Assembly: GCA_965153355.1 (NCBI GenBank)
Contig: OZ231127.1
Coordinates: 85,312,001-85,376,000, forward strand
Origin: Flaccisagitta enflata
Taxonomy: Eukaryota; Chaetognatha; Sagittoidea; Aphragmophora
Length of the DNA stretch: 64,000 bases
Direction: 5' to 3'
Below the pieces are notes generated by a model that was not told the DNA's origin, searched no databases, and saw nothing but the letters and a program-made list of their open reading frames with translations. Of this stretch, positions 63,562 to 64,000 are shown piece after piece (position 1 is the stretch's first letter; each line of letters opens with the position of its first letter). Made by a program: the position numbers and the translations under genes.

Positions 63562-64000
63562 GTCATCTAAGGATCGCACATGGTCGGCGGTACCCGATGC
63601 CCTTCTGGCAGTGATCCAGGTAAGAAGTGAAGTAAGACCAGGGCAGCGGCCCCAAAGGGTCAATGCCCTGTAGAACACCAGAGGAATTTCCAGACGTCCT
63701 GAGGGGTCTGGTCCAGGCTTTAGCGGGCAGAATTAAGGCTTGGTGAGCAAATTTGAGGTTTGGACGGCAAATTTGAGTCAGGGATAGCTGATTTAGTGCT
63801 TGGAGCGCTAATTGAAGGTCTAGAGGGCAGATTTGAAGTCTGGAGGGCAGATTTGAGGCAAGGGGCTTATTTGAGAATTGAGGCTGTAACGCTGAATTGA
63901 GGGCCGGGACTAACCGGATTGAGGCTGATTGAGGGCTGGGAGGGCAAATTTGAGGCCTTGATGGCCAATGGGGGGGGGGAATGGATGGAAGGACGGATAG
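63562..64000 (+). mobile_element. B-family foldback, cut by the window end
   Basis: CTAAGGATCGCACATGGTCG, GCGGTACCCGATGCCC, CAGGGCAGCGGCCCCAAAGG, CCTGTAGAACACCAGAGG, then GGGCAGATTTGAGG-type repeats. Most like 1086-1250 and 60357. Confidence 0.88.

Overview
This is eukaryotic, almost certainly metazoan, genomic DNA. The evidence is spliceosomal introns with GT..AG borders, a non-LTR retrotransposon reverse transcriptase of the CR1/L2/Jockey type, many TIR (MITE-like) DNA elements with target-site duplications, and dense microsatellites. The phylum cannot be fixed from sequence alone. A marine invertebrate is my best guess, because the main interspersed family (hairpin end plus microsatellite core) resembles the Pearl/HINE elements known from molluscs and other invertebrates. 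No operons, CRISPR array, rRNA or convincing tRNA were seen. Most long open frames are translations of microsatellites.

The clearest host gene is a five-exon gene on the + strand (27895-33008). Its spliced product is predicted at 197 residues and matches the core motifs of the DUF2585/UPF0314 family, which I know as bacterial membrane proteins: [38 protein letters not shown] and an IRD motif near the C-terminus. All four introns have good splice sites with matching phases, and a poly(A) signal follows the stop. A second copy lies inverted on the - strand at the left (exons at 5324-5193 and 765-579) and runs off the window edge. The two form a head-to-head pair about 22.5 kb apart. In both, the first coding exon and its donor site have been amplified into a decaying array of roughly 100-bp units.

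The rest is a nested repeat landscape. (A) About 30 copies or pieces of a family bounded by TTTTTAGTCGCG..CGCGACT and GGCCTTGTT, with internal GTCC/GTCG tracts and sometimes long minisatellite cores; one copy is 2.9 kb. (B) Foldback elements marked by GGGCAGCGGCCCC with inverted ends and 20-bp internal repeats. (E, F, G) Three TIR element families. There are also single TIR elements with exact target duplications: hAT-like 8-bp at 30796, 35064, 49634 and 51223; 9-bp at 3111; TA at 20231 and 50706. At 50.1-53.1 kb four levels of insertion are visible.

Region by region: 0-5.5 kb, inverted partial copy of the gene, with the MULE-like element and A/B pieces between its exons; 5.5-15 kb, A elements and microsatellites; 15-16.6 kb, E element split by an A element and the reverse transcriptase fragment; 16.6-27 kb, microsatellites, F and G elements, and an orphan exon at 19.7-19.9 kb; 27-33 kb, the five-exon gene; 33-45 kb, TIR elements and three tandem-repeat fields; 45.2-48.1 kb, giant A element; 48-53 kb, long palindrome, a possible exon and the nested insertions; 53-59 kb, satellites and GTT/AG tracts; 59-64 kb, B foldbacks and CAA/GAA/ATTC tracts.
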